From contig CM064653.1 of NCBI GenBank assembly GCA_032717465.1, positions 32,834,309 through 32,898,308 of the forward strand: a stretch of 64,000 nucleotides of DNA, in the 5' to 3' direction. A program made the position numbers and the translations under genes. Shown piece by piece: positions 20,608 to 32,717 of the stretch (position 1 is the first letter of the stretch; each line of letters starts with the position of its first letter). Under the pieces are notes generated by a model. That model was given only the letters and a program-made list of their open reading frames with translations, was not told where the DNA came from and searched no databases. The stretch comes from Coenobita brevimanus (taxonomy: Eukaryota > Arthropoda > Malacostraca > Decapoda > Coenobitidae).

Positions 20608-21623
20608 CCAGTCGGGAGGAAAAGGATGAAACAGGAGATGGAAATGTAGTCAGACTTTGTGGCAAAGCAGACTCCAAGCATATGAATGCAATCGGTGATG
20701 GGACACAGATTGAGTTCATGGAGCACGTTAACTACTCTGGCAGACCTGGGGCAGCGAAGAATGAGGAACATTGCCCGATTTTGTACCACTTCAAATGGTC
20801 GGAACTGTGCTGGGGGGACAAGGGAAAGAGGGATAGCATGATAACCAAGAAGGGAGCGAATATATAACAGGTAAAATGATCGAGCGACAGGGATGCTAAC
20901 CCCATGCGAGTCACAAGTGAGCATGCCAAGGAGTTTAAGTCTGCAGTGAAGGCGGGTGCAGATAGTGGAGACATACTGAGAGGGGTTAAAGAGGGAAGAG
21001 AGGGAAATTACGAGATACGTATAATCCTGCACTACCTCAAGATGAGAGCCGAGGAGGGTTATGGTTGTGCAAGCAAGCCTATGAGTGAGGGATCGTGTAA
21101 ACAGTTTGGTTTTGGCAGTGCTGATATTCAACCCACAAGCAGATGCAGCCTTGCCGAACTTAATTAGGAGACGTTGAAGAGTGACAGAAGAAGGGGAGTA
21201 GATGCAGATATCATCAGCATAGATTAGGATCAGAGAGGAATCAGCGATAGGACCTAAAAGACAAAGGAGTCTATTCATGAGAAGATTGAAGAGAAAGGGG
21301 CTAAGTACCCCACCCTGAAGTGTGCCAAGATTGAAGGGTCGATAATCACTAACCGTCCCGCAAAACAGGACCCGAGAGTGACGATGGGACAGGTAGCTTT
21401 CCAACCAGCAGAACGGGTGACCAGATACACCCAAGTGGGCAAGTTTGTCAAGGATGACGTCACGGTTTGCAACGTCGAATGCAGCTTTGAGGTCAATGAA
21501 GGCTGTGCGGGAGGAGGATGTGAAGTGAGTGAGTAATTCTGCAAGGCAATGTTGTGTGCTTCGGCCTGGGAGAAAACCACAATGATGGGGAGAGAGCTGG
21601 TCCTGAAGAAGATCGTGGAGCAT
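20604..21623 (-). pseudogene. I-type LINE reverse transcriptase
   Basis: An open frame of 339 residues with RT motifs in order: HHCGFLPGRSTQHCLAELL, AFIDLKAAFDVANRDVILDK (motif A), GTLQGGVLSPFLFNLLMNRL (motif B) and LILIYADDICIYSPS (catalytic YADD). It then runs through the thumb to FEVVQNRAMFLILRCP. The upstream RT part is in another frame (21760-22467 carries the linker and ITGEELRLALLQGRATAPSD), so at least one frameshift separates them near 21630-21760. Confidence 0.87.
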
Positions 21624-21759
21624 TGCTAAAAGAATTCTCTCGAGGACTTTGCAGATGCAGGAAGTCAGGGAAATGGGACGGAAATCAGAGGAATTAGGCT
21701 TAGGGATGGGGATGATGGTGCACGGGTCCAGTCTGCAGGGAGACTACCTTCGGAAAGAC

Positions 21760-23245
21760 TCAAGTTGAACAGTGAGAGTAGAGGATTGCAGGAACTTGAG
21801 CAATGAGTCTGAGTGTGGCGTAGGTGATCCCATCATCACTCGGGGCAGTTGCCCTGCCTTGCAATAGCGCAAGGCGCAACTCTTCACCGGTGATGGGGTG
21901 ATCATCGAGGGGAGAGGGAGTGGAGCGAGCCTCTGCAATACGTGCTAGCCTGTTTCCGCTAGCAGCCGAGAAGCGAGCCTGGATGGGGGGAAGCAAGGAT
22001 GTCAGCTGAGATTGGGTGGACCTTTTGTCAACTAGGTTGTTGGTATATTCCACAGGATTGTGGTGGAGAGGAGGGGAGGGGGACTCGTGTGTCTGAACAA
22101 CTCCGTTAACAAGCCGCCAAGCCTTAGATTGAGGAGTGTGTGCATTACTATGCTGGAGAAAGTCATGCCAACACTCCTGGCGAATACTGTGTTTAAGGTC
22201 ACGGGAGGACCTGGCTGCAGTGAGATAGGAGTGGAGGTTGTCAGCGGTGCGGTCAGCGCGGTACACGGCCGCTGCTCGCTTTACTTCCTCCTCGCTGTCA
22301 TGTAGACGGTGATCCCTTACCCACTCCCCAGCCTGGCGAGCAGAAGTTTTCGTATGATTGACTTGCAGCACATAATGATCATTGAAGGTTTGTACTACGG
22401 TAACTAGGGAGGTGTAAAGTTCAGATGATGTGGTGAATGAATGACTGGCAAACCAGGTGGTGAGCATGTCCTTGAAAGTGGGTTGCAGCGGAATAGGGAT
22501 ATTAATCTTTTTCCTGACATGGCGGTGCTGGGAGTGTAGTATGGGAATGGAATATGTGGCAAGGATGGCATTGTGGTCGGAGATAAGAGTAGGGACAATG
22601 TCGACAGTGACGCATGTTGTACCACGATGCCGCCAAGGACGAGATCGAGATAGCCTTTCCCATCATGAGTGGGTTGAGGAGTGGGGAATGGATGCAGATG
22701 ATGGTTATTGGCAAAGTCATGGAGTCGATGACCAGCAGGAGAAGCACGGGAACCGCCAAATGACGGATGAGAGGCATTAAAATCGCCCAGGTAAAGATAC
22801 GTGAGGAGCGGCGGGTAGGTAAAGTGGTGGGGTCACCCCCAGTTGGACTGAGGTAGACGTTACATAATATAATGAGGCATCGTTGACAGTGAGGCGTAAT
22901 AAATGAAAGAGGGAGGAGTGAGAAGAGGCAGGTGATTAGGTAATGAGGGTATGAGGAATAGAGCGACGAATGTATATAACCAGGCCTTGGCCAGAATGGA
23001 TATGATAGCAGTGGTATCCCCGAAGCCTGGGTGGGGGTCTGGGGCGACGAGAGTGAGGGAAAGCCTCCCGAAGGCAGATAACAGCAGGGTGATAAAATGA
23101 AGCATAATGAGAAAGGTCAGCCAGGCGGCGGTGGATGCTCCGTATGTTCCAAGATAACAATTTATATTGTCTAGGTTTGGGAGCCGTTAGGACATGAGGG
23201 GAGACGGAGATAGCAGCCGAAGACCCCGCTGAACTCTACACAGTT
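21760..23245 (-). pseudogene. I-type LINE endonuclease and linker
   Basis: The N-terminal endonuclease starts near 23210. SWNIRSIHRRLADLSHY is readable at 23145-23090, and YLGDFNASHPSFGG near 22790 gives the GDFN catalytic loop. The linker 22467-21760 contains YRADRTADNLHSYLTAARS and LVNGVVQTHESPSPP. Several frame changes occur between the pieces. An in-frame TAG upstream of the SSAAIS segment near 23240 and an abrupt junction suggest 5' truncation there. No ORF1 is visible. Confidence 0.75.
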
Positions 23246-23310
23246 TTCTATAAAGCAAAATACAGATCCATTTTCTGTCTTGCTTTGGGATACCCTAAAG
23301 CAGTAGTTCT

Positions 23311-23969
23311 TTAGTGTGTGTACGTGTGTTATCCACACGTACACATAAGGTGCATGTGCATGTATTGCCCTAGTGCTGGGATTTTGACTCATGAGGTAAT
23401 TTTGTGATGCATATCGTTTTTGTCTGTATCTACCTGTGTATGTAACTATGTATATGTATCTTTTTAGAGTGTATGTGTATATATGTCTCCCTGTATATGT
23501 ATATATGAATGTATCATATATGTGCATGTATCACACGTACAGTATATGTATGCACGTCTGTACACATACCCATATCTTTATACTTACGTACCTATCCTGT
23601 ACATATAGTATGTCTATGGCAACATGTGCGTGATTATATACATGTATGTATAGATATATACGTATATGTATGTGTGCATATGTGCCCCTCTCTGCATACG
23701 TGCGTGTGTATCAGTGTATCACTTTGCTATTCCCAAAACTTGTAATGATAATTACTGCAACAACTTTGTACCATGTATGTGTCATTGTATGTCTGTTCAT
23801 TGTTGTGCTTGTAATGATAATTACTTCTATACCTTTTATGCCCTAACGTATCAATATAACGTTTTGCTCTCATGCACCCGTCCCTGCTTGGCCTTGAGCG
23901 ACGATGTTCCCCAGAATGTTGGGGCTTGTATAGAATGATAAATAAAAAACATTAAAAAAAAAAAAAAAA
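23311..23969 (+). mobile_element. 5'-truncated copy of the I-type LINE 3' UTR, opposite orientation
   Basis: From about 23311 the sequence matches the reverse complement of the 3' UTR pieces at 19060-19260 and 12330-12780 (GTGCTGGGATT, GGTAATTTT, ATGCATATCG, CCTGCTTGGCCTTGAG). It ends GTATAGAATGATAAATAAA then poly(A) to 23969. It has no LTR insertion: at 23491-23510 the UTR reads through CTGTATATGTATATATGAAT. The short frames here are not genes. Confidence 0.85.
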
Positions 23970-24579
23970 GGCTCGAATACTCCCAGACTCAGCTTAAGTC
24001 AGCCTGATACCCCTCTCTCTGAAATTGTTACTCCTTTCACTTTCAGTTTCCTGTAAAAACCTGGCCCGGTCCGACCCAGCCCGACCGTAACACTTTTGAG
24101 AAATTTATACCTCAGCAACCACAGGGCTTATCACTGCGTGGTTTGCACCATATAATAGCCCCGTTCTTTAAGATTTGTTTTTGACAGGGTTCATCACACC
24201 TCGATGGTGCATGTGGCACATGACATGCGCCTAGTGCAGCATGTCGCAAGTACTCAAAAGAGGGCCACAGACCAGAAAGTTTGTCGTAAAGGCATTAAAC
24301 TTGGTAGGTAGATGGCCATCAGTATACACTAGGCATCCTCGGGGTGTAAGGCGACATTTCAATGCTTTCGGATTTAAATGGCCTCGCTCGTACTTCTCCG
24401 ACAGAGACCTTGTACTGGTGATTATTGTCTCTTTTCCTATTCTTCCATGTCGTTCACCACAAAAATAGAGTTCAAGCTGCATAGTTAATACGCAGTGGCA
24501 TCTTGCAAGTGATGAGACACGTGCAATCACCAGTGAATGAAATGCAATGGCTTTGTCAGAGTCTGTCACTGGTATGAAC

Positions 24580-24610
<31 letters not shown>

Positions 24611-24811
24611 GGATTATAGATATGATAGGCCGTTCCCTATCATCCTGCAGTTCTCCTAAGTTCCATACGCCTTCACATGTGGCCATTTCGTCTCTAATAC
24701 TCATCGTCAATACTGAATACATGCTGGGGCTGTTTCATTCATGATTTACTTTTTGGTATTAGCGAGGGTGTTTCTGTGACGTGTCGGTGGGCCTTGTGTA
24801 AGGTCCGCTTG
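23970..24811. other. Non-coding stretch, no gene recognised
   Basis: No similarity recognised. A T-run of about 26 bases lies at 24579-24605. The region before it (24230-24480) contains short frames without family features. Confidence 0.5.
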
Positions 24812-24819
24812 ATTTAAAT

Positions 24820-25299
24820 CAGTGGTTCTTAACCTTTTTGCCAGTGTTACCCCTTGGCACACCAAGATAGGCTGTTACTACCCCCGTCCTACGTAAACCG
24901 TGAGAGAAAGTAGAAAAACATATTGGTACTGTTAATGTATTTTCGAAGTGATTATGCGGACTATAGACAGAAGTTAGTATATGGTTTTCAATTACATTAA
25001 ATTCAGTGTTTTCCGTAGAACACAAGAGCACACTTGCCTAGGCTGCTGGTGTGATGGGTGAAAGTTTTTCCTAAATCAAGTTTTTGTGCGTGTCTCAGAA
25101 AATACGCATCGCATGTGATAGTTAATAACCATCTTGTTTTTCACTTTTTTAAGCATAGCAGCAAAGCCCATTCAGCGGTATGGTAATTCCAAAAGGCATC
25201 AGGATCCTGTGTACTCAGTATGATAGGATGGTGTATTCTTCGCCAAAGTTTATCTGGCAAGTAGCCAGATCCTGCTCATGATAATCTTTTTAATCTTAC

Positions 25300-25360
<61 letters not shown>

Positions 25361-25452
25361 GGATAATCGCCGAGCAATGTTTTACTGACGTTACCCCCTT
25401 GGAAGGTCTTATTACTCCTTTGGTGTTATTATCCCCAGGTTGAGAATCAGTG
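24820..25452. mobile_element. hAT-like non-autonomous transposon with (AC)n inside
   Basis: The left end is CAGTGGTTCTTAACCTTTTT. The right end, inverted, is CACTGATTCTCAACCTGGGG, matching hAT-type termini. Flanking octamers ATTTAAAT (24812-24819) and TTTTAAAG (25453-25460) agree at six of eight bases, as an aged 8-bp target duplication. A pure AC microsatellite occupies about 25302-25359. No transposase frame. Confidence 0.75.
25302..25359. repeat. (AC)n microsatellite
   Basis: About 29 AC units within the hAT-like element. Confidence 0.97.
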
Positions 25453-25689
25453 TTTTAAAGAAACTCGTCATCATCATCATCATACTATTTCTTGCCCCAG
25501 TGAAGGTTCGAAATCACGTTCTGTCACACAGCAGACTAATAACACATGAAGTGACATACACCCAGCACCTACTTTAAACGTTTGACACAGCCTAGATATC
25601 CAGCCGTAGACTTCAGGAACACGCAGATCAAGAGGAGGGAAAAGAATGAACCACGTACTGTATGTCCAGAGTCAAATGTGTCACTAATA

Positions 25690-25900
25690 TTAACTCCACC
25701 ACGATAACCCTATGTTTTAGTTTATCATTGTTACCCCTAGACGATTTTCTTTTAACTTTAGGAAACACTTCTCGTAATGAAGGGACTGGTGAAGGTTGTT
25801 CCCTTCAGTTCGAAAAATCTCTTCTGTGCTAAATAAAATCGTCTGGAGATAAAGAAGGCTAAAATACACAAGATACCACCGGACTGACTGGACGAGTTAG
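25690..25900. mobile_element. Palindromic MITE (TTAA family)
   Basis: Begins TTAACTCCACCACGATAACC. The left arm is CCTAGACGATTTTCTTTTAA. The right inverted arm is GCTAAATAAAATCGTCTGGA followed by GATAAAGAAG. It ends near CCACCGGACTGACTGGACG. The interior contains GTAATGAAGGGACTGGTGAAGG. Non-coding. Confidence 0.6.
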
Positions 25901-26133
25901 GGTTATATTTCTTGTGATTTTTGCAGATTTCGTAACATGTCTTCCTTGTATGTTATGGATGCAACCTACTTGGATATTGAAGCGAAATAAATGACATACA
26001 ATGGCCATCATAAATCGCTAACAAAACGGAGCAACGAAGCCTGCAATGGGACGTACAGTATGGTCCATTGAGGTGAGATACGCCAGTGAGAGGAAGCGCC
26101 GCTGGAGACTGCGAGCGTACTTCTAATCTAGCC

Positions 26134-26167
<34 letters not shown>

Positions 26168-27000
26168 AGGGAGGGGGGAGGGAGAAAATATAACACAAAA
26201 AATGAACAAGGCGATTTCAAACAATAATTAAGTGCCGCAGAGAACAACAGAGAGAAAGCTAACGTGAAGGAAAAAAAAAAAACTGTAAAAGCAATTTCTA
26301 ACTACAGTTAAAGGCTGTAGAGAAAACTAGACTGAATACTCACTTAAAAAAAAAAAAAAAAAAAAACTACCGGGTATGCAACATTATTTCTGACATCAGG
26401 TTAACTGCGTCTGAGAATTTGTATATCGTAAGAAAGAGAATAAAAAAAGGAGGGGGGTTAGGAGCAATTATTATTCCGACCCCAATGACCACCATGACAG
26501 GGCGGACAGGAAGTGGTGTGCGCAGGAGTGGGATGCTCACTGAGGCCCGCAGAGCAGCATTGTTCGCGAGGTAACGGCTTGGAGAACAATGGTACTCCCT
26601 GCGTCACTCAACACATGCCTTCGCTCCACACGTTCCCCACCTGCTGTCTCACTGATATCGCCGCCTGATTCCCAGACCACCCCGGAATGAGTCACTCGTG
26701 TTTTGCAACTTTCGGCCTTCACATTGAGCTTAGTACGAGCGTCTCTTTAAACTTGTCTGTGAATTGCCTAATTTGTGTTATATTTCTGATCATAACATAT
26801 TCCTGTACTTGATGGTCGCATTTGACTTTTACGAGTATTTTACCTATTAATTAATTAATATATTTATTTTCACTCTTATCTTAAATGTCGGGACCAACTG
26901 CCTAGCCCCGGGCTCCTACCCTCCTCATGGGGCAATGTAGGATTGGATGATGGATGGCTGGATTTATTTATTGGCCAAGAATAAGGAATTTCGTGTTTAT
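25901..27000. other. Non-coding stretch; SINE tail at 26873-26962
   Basis: Contains an (AG)13 run at 26138-26163, poly-A runs near 26270 and 26346, a GC-richer unique segment at 26500-26720 with no recognisable product, and a truncated tRNA-SINE 3' end at 26873-26962 (CTTAAATGTCGGGACCAACT, GGGCAATGTAGGATTGGATG) with ATGG repeats. Confidence 0.5.
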
Positions 27001-27275
27001 ATGAGGTTACTACGACGATTTTATTCAGCTAATACAAACTCACCATCGCAAAGGGTTAAATATTCGAGCTGCCACCAGACGATTTTATTCACCTAAAGAG
27101 AGATCAACCCGTTTGCGACGAGATGACTTTTGTAAGCTGAATAAAGTCTTCAGAAACTATGGAGAATGAACTGGAAACTATGACCGGATTCAAGAAGGCC
27201 TTCCTAATTTATTCACAAAACCCCAGACGACTTCATTAAACTTACAAAGGGTCTGCGAAGTGAAGGGATTTAGTC
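27000..27275. mobile_element. Cluster of palindromic MITE arms (TTAA family)
   Basis: Arms GACGATTTTATTCAGCTAAT (about 27012) and CCAGACGATTTTATTCACCT (about 27078) are followed by the inverted arm TTTGTAAGCTGAATAAAGTC (about 27128). A TTAA preceded by CAAAGGG lies at 27056-27059. At least two overlapping copies are present. Confidence 0.55.
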
Positions 27276-27659
27276 GTTCGGAAGCAGACACACGGAAAGA
27301 AAGAAAATGAAAAAGTGAGAAATGTTAGCGTACTAAAATGGTGTTAACTTTCAGCCCGAGGACGTTGTATATCACTCTTGTTCTACTACCTACTTATTGT
27401 ATTCGATGCTTTAATTCACATCTCGTATGCACGGTGATAAAGGTTGTGTCTACTCCTTCCACTCAGTAAAACATTTCCTGAAGCATATAGTGTCTGAGAG
27501 TAGCCTAAATAAAGTAAGAAAGTGGTACGAATAGAATGAAGGGGTCAGTGAGGTGAAGCTGCCTAACATGCTGCTCTTCAGTCACCCTAGGTAGTTCACA
27601 CCTGTTCGTGTGTGTGAGACATGGTGAAGTGGAGAATTTTACACCACACCACTTTCCCA

Positions 27660-27952
27660 TCTATTTTTCATGCCGACTCTTCCTCCTCTCACCTTCGTCT
27701 TCCCCCCCCCCTCTCTCTCTCTCTCTCTCATTCTCTCATTCTCACCCCCCTCTTCCTCCCTTCGTCTCATCATTCCCTCTTCCCCCTCTTATCACCCCCG
27801 CATCCTCCCCTCTTTCATCCCCCTCTTCCCTCCTCATTCATCCCCTTTTTCCCCCCTCTCTCACCCCCTCTTCCCCCACCCTTCCTCCTGTCTCTCACTC
27901 CCTCTTCCCCCACCGTTCCTACTCTCTCTCACCCCCTCTTCCCCCACCGTTC

Positions 27953-27996
<44 letters not shown>

Positions 27997-28190
27997 GTTT
28001 TCCCCAAACGCTGCTTCCCTCCCCTCCTTCCCTGCCCTATCCCCACCCTAATTTTCCTCCTTACCTTTCTTATTTCCCCTCCCTTACTCACCCCCTCTCA
28101 CGTCTCTCGCAACTTCCCTCCCTCCTTCCTCCCTCCCTACCTCCTCACCTTCCTCTATCTTCCCCACTCACCCTCCCTGCCTCATTCCTT
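27660..28190. repeat. Polypyrimidine tract with (CT)n core
   Basis: About 500 bp almost wholly C and T on the plus strand. It includes CT runs at about 27711-27731 and 27955-27994 and imperfect repeats of CTTCCCCCACCGTTCCT. The long Ser/Pro-rich frames through it are compositional artefacts. Confidence 0.9.
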
Positions 28191-28399
28191 CACTGTGTTC
28201 CTCACCTTGCCGTATATACACACAAAAGTTTAGTGTTCCTGAAGAGGGTCCAAGTCGGGCGGAAACAGTTTAATTTTAAACTGAAAAAATATTAATATGT
28301 GGGTAAAATTCCTTCTATTTGAATAATTCACGGCAATGTGATATCGAGATTCAAGTAGTTAAGTTGTGGAATGTTCAGAATAATGGAATGATAATATGC

Positions 28400-28612
28400 T
28401 TAACTTCTTGACTACGATGGTGCATTATTTTTTGTATGTTCCTGCTGCCTCCACACGATTTTATTCATATCGAAAGGAGGTCTTGCGGTGATGAGGCTAA
28501 TGAAGGCTACAGGTATATCCAGCCGTTGCAGGACGAAAAGTCGCCTCCAGACTGAATAAATTTGCTTGTTCTTAGTAGACTAGTACAAAACATAACTCCT
28601 GACTGAAGGATT
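28400..28612. mobile_element. Palindromic MITE (TTAA family)
   Basis: TTAA at 28400-28403 is followed by CTTCTTGACTACGATGG. The arm CTCCACACGATTTTATTCAT is opposed by CGCCTCCAGACTGAATAAAT then TTGCTTGTTCTTAG. The right end carries CTGACTGAAGGATTCA. Confidence 0.55.
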
Positions 28613-28950
28613 CATTGTATTAATTTATTTCATATTTCTGAGTCATTAATATTTACTCGTACAATACGGTGCCGTCTTTTATCATTTGTTATTGGTACTT
28701 CCGGACGATTTTCTTCAGCTTAGGGAGAGATATGAGGCCGAAAGGGACAGGGCTGGCACCAAAGTGGGTAACCCGGTTTTACCCACCCGGGTTTTTTCAG
28801 TAAAACCCACTTGAAAAAACCCACTATTTACCCACTTTACTGTTTTTTTTTTTAAATAATGTATTTAATACCAAATTCAGTTTTATTTGATTAATTGGTT
28901 ATATTTTTGCACACTATCAGAAGTATATAATAGCTACTTAATCATATTCT

Positions 28951-29077
28951 ATTTCTATCTATCTATCTATCTATCTATTGCCAGACGCCTCAATCCCGTT
29001 TGGGGTGGCCACAAACAAATCGCCTCCAAGTCGCCCTGTCCCCCGCCATTTCACTCCCCTGCTCCCAACTCACACCT
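28951..29077 (-). mobile_element. RTE LINE 3' end fragment with (TCTA)n tail
   Basis: TCTA repeats followed by TTGCCAGACGCCTCAATCCC and GTTTGGGGTGGCCACAAAC are the last about 100 bp of the RTE family, minus orientation. The copy stops at CCAACTCACACC and abuts the SINE tail. Confidence 0.85.
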
Positions 29078-29087
29078 GGTTAAAAAA

Positions 29088-29575
29088 ACACATCACCATC
29101 CATCCATCATCCAATCCCACATTGCCCCAAGAGGAGCGTAGGCTAGGCAGTTGGTCCTGACATTTAAGATGAGAATGACCAGCCTCACTCATCCCTGAGT
29201 GGCATTACATGAGTAGTCAACCCCAACCACCCTTGGATATAAACTTGCACCGGCTCAGTCCGACTGGAGCGCAATAATTACCCACTAAACCACCAGGCGC
29301 CAAAATTTGGTTATATGGTTACCACCCAACGTAGTAAATGGTTTCCTGGTGTACAGGAAACCATTTGGCTTGTCACTCAGTGTAGAGTCACCCACAGGCA
29401 GAAGGAAGAGGAAAGAATGAAGGAAAGAAAGAAGAGGGAGTGTAAAGTTACCCGTAGGCAGAAGGAAAAGGAAAGGATGAAGGAAAGGAAGTCAGAAGAG
29501 GATGGAAGGAAAGAAGGATGAAGGAGAGGAAAGGGCAGACACCCGACAGCAGCACTACATCGAGTGAGTGGATGG
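29088..29575 (-). mobile_element. Composite tRNA-derived SINE (head plus tRNA body)
   Basis: In minus orientation: a head starting GATGTAGTGCTGC, a pyrimidine-rich duplicated segment, the hairpin GGTTTCCTGTACACCAGG, GGTGGTAACCATATAACC, then a tRNA-like part (TGGTGGTTTAGTGGG as box A, CAAGTTTATATCC as a weak box B), a body (GGGATGAGTGAGGCTGG, CTTAAATGTCAGGACC) and a tail of GATGGATGG repeats. It matches 53940-54360. The same head precedes an RTE-like body at 49665-50012. Confidence 0.75.
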
Positions 29576-30859
29576 TGAGCGCCCCCACAACATCACCAAG
29601 TATTTATAATATTTTGGAAGGATAATCTTAGTGATAAAAAAAAAAAAGTATATTACATTTCTCATCACCAACATAAGTAAAACATGCTCTTTACAAATAT
29701 GAATATTGTTCTATGATTTTTTCAAAACTATTCATAATACATCTGTTTTTCTAATAGCTTTTATAACCAATATCCTTTTCTTTTGAAATTATAATACTTT
29801 TGTGTCACAGTAAATTATGATTCTTGTCATGGTACGCAACCAGTATAACAAAAAAAAACTTTTTTTTTTTTTTTCCAAATAACAATGCGATTCTTTAACG
29901 CAATAAAATAAAAATGACACTTCACTTCTAAATGACTTACCAACATGAAATAGTAATATTTCCTGAAAAATAATAACATTATTCCTTACTGCAGTTTCAA
30001 AAAATCAGGTCAAAGTTTGCGTCATCTTAAGAATATTTTTACATTGCTTTCCGTCTTAGCAGATTCAGTTTTTGTACGTCCACATGTAATGTGGTGAATA
30101 CACACTTTACAGCCAGCACTACCTGTCTCTAATTTTAAAAGTTTTAGAATTAAGAGTAAAATTGTTTTTGATAGATATGGTTTTTAGTTTTGTTTAGGAA
30201 TGGGGTAAATTTGTTATATAACAGTAATCATTGCTGAGGTTAACTTATACTATATGTTGTCTCATATCATTACCAAATATCAATAATTCTATGGAAATAT
30301 ACACATTGCTTTCTGTTTAAAATAGATGTATTTTATAGGCATAGATATCTGGTTACCAAAAGCTATTATTACTTTTAAGATAATGTGTAAAATCACTTAT
30401 GCCACAGAATTTTTAATAATAATTATTTAGAAGATTGAGAAATGCAAGTATAAATAATTACCAAAGAAAGGAGAGTAGCAAGGCAAATGACTCCTTCTAC
30501 TATTGTGTAATGTGGACTGATCTTTTGCCAGCTCATGGGTTGTGCAATGCTCTCAAGCCTCTCATGTTGGAAGTATGTTTTGCTGTGTAGCAGGCAGCCC
30601 GAGGATAAAAGCCAAAAAGGTCAAAACATAATTGTGTTCGTTTCCCTCATTCAAATAACTATGTGAAAAATAAGATTTTATTGGGCTGTTCATAATTATG
30701 TATAGCAGAAACATTATTTTATTTGAATTTAAGGTAAACTTTGAAAAAACCCACTTTTGCCTGTTTTTTGGGGGGTATTTTGTGAAAAAAAAAAAAAAAA
30801 ACAGGTGGGTTGGGCTTTCTCAAAAAAGGTGGGTTTTTTGCCAACCCTGGAAAGAGAGT

Positions 30860-31830
30860 TATGAGACTCAGGTTCTAAGTCATTCACAACAAATGGTCTC
30901 TGCAGGGCTGAAGAGAGTAATGTCGAGAAGCAAAAATAATCTAAAAACGTAGGCTACGCTACGCTGTTGCAACCCGTCATCTCACCAAGCACATACCCCC
31001 CACCTCCCTGCACACCTAACCAATCGCATAACCGCCTTCACCCCCACCTCCACCCCTCTGAATAACATAAGAGACATTAAAGCTTGAAAAATTCGTTTGT
31101 TTATCCATGGTAATAATGAAGTTATGAACAGATTTGATGAAATTATGACGTGCTTTTTTTTCATTCTGGCAACCATTTTTAAGATTACGTAATAGATACA
31201 GTGATGTAACTTTTTTCATGATGAGATATTCATATAATCATTTTTCATTCACAATTTCTGCCTTGTAGGTTTCATAGTTGCAAAGTTTTAATAGAACAAT
31301 GCATTATAACAGATTTATGTATTTTTGCAGTTTCATAACGTTATATAATTTCTTGGCATTCTGACTATCAAAAGGCACCATGAGACATATTAACACATTC
31401 GTGGAGAGTTTGAAGCCTGTACCTGTATTAGTTTCTGAGTCCTAGTCCGGAAATAATTTTTTTTTTCACTTTCATTATTCAAAAAAAAAAAAAAAAATGC
31501 ACATCATTCAACCTATCAAAAGGCACCAGTTCACTATGAGATACAAACTGCGTGAAATTTCATGACCCTACAGTTAGTACTTTCTGAAATTTGCTCCGGA
31601 AACGATATCTCTACACCACCTAGTATTTTGATCCCAGTGATAACAATACCCTCCTCTGGCTTAGTCAAGTGGAGGATTTAAAAAAAAAATAAAATAAATA
31701 AGGTTATTTTATAGTGATCGGGGTTAAGATTTAGTGGATAATATTTAGCGTTTCACAGGTATATCCTCATTTTCTCTTCGTTGTCTGTTTTCAGATCTTC
31801 CATCCCCTTTGTTTGGTGCATGGCCTCATC
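30860..31830. other. Non-coding AT-rich stretch
   Basis: No gene or RNA recognised. T- and A-runs near 31458 and 31481. Short frames are not supported. Confidence 0.5.
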
Positions 31831-31834
31831 TGCT

Positions 31835-32685
31835 TGGACCAGATAAAGCATATTGTATTTTATTCTTACTGCAGCCAGACGATTTTATTCAGCTTGGAGG
31901 GGGCGACTTTTCCAGTTGGCAGGGTTAGATATAGCTTTATTAATAATTTCGCTGCTCATCAGTAGTCCTAAGCTAAATAAAATCGCATGGAGGCAGCAAG
32001 AAAAAATTAACTACGCCATTGTGGTGATTTGGACTTTTTTTTTTCACCGGACGATTATTTTTTCTTAGGAGAGAACCCTATTAGTGAAGGCTACATCTAA
32101 CACATGCAAAATATATATATATATATATCCTAGCTTAAAATCATCAGGAGACAATAAACATATAAGAATACGTCCTCGGGCTGAAGGTGTTAGCAGTGAG
32201 TCAAATGAAACTTAAATAAAACTTAAAAATTTCCTGTGTCTCACTTGGAAACTTTTTAACCCTCTCATGGTCACGTCGGCTCGTGCATTTTATCTAAACT
32301 AACACTGGACGATTTTATTCTGCCGCAGGTGGGTCATAGGAGCCTGGGCGATAATACTGCTCCGTTATATAATTCCCTTGTGGTGGCTTGTTGTTGTTGT
32401 TGTTGATTCTCTCCTCATTCGAGTAGACCGGGCCTTGCTGTAGCCCGGTTGGTGATGGTTGTCTTGAGTGAGGTAAGGGGGAAGACAGGGCCTGGGGAAT
32501 GCCCAGCACACACGCCCTGTCTCCTGGCTGAGTTGCGGTGTGTGTGCTTGTGGTGGCGTTAACTTATCTTATTTGGGATGACACCAGACGATTTTATGCA
32601 GCTGTAGACGAGGTATAGGAACGTAACCGCTTCAACCCTCGGACATCATGCTTATTTATGCTTGCTGTCAGCTGATTTTATTTTG

Positions 32686-32717
<32 letters not shown>

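Larger units (their letters stand above)
28748..30849. mobile_element. hAT-like non-autonomous transposon, host to nested LINE and SINE
   Basis: Left end CAGGGCTGGCACCAAAGTGG. Right end, inverted, CAGGGTTGGCAAAAAACCCA. Flanking octamers GAAAGGGA (28740-28747) and GAAAGAGA (30850-30857) match at seven of eight. Both ends carry repeated ACCCACTT-type subterminal motifs, as expected for hAT transposase binding. It interrupts a MITE arm (GGACGATTTTCTTCAGCTTA at about 28703). An RTE 3' scrap and a tRNA SINE lie inside. The remaining interior (29580-30730) is AT-rich with no transposase. Confidence 0.75.

Noticed and set aside
24231..24722. 163-codon minus-strand ORF containing a poly-Lys run
   Set aside because: The Lys run is the T-homopolymer. 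The rest has no recognisable domain.
27608..28295. Long Ser/Pro-rich open frames
   Set aside because: They arise from the polypyrimidine tract, occur in several frames at once and show no domain or start context.
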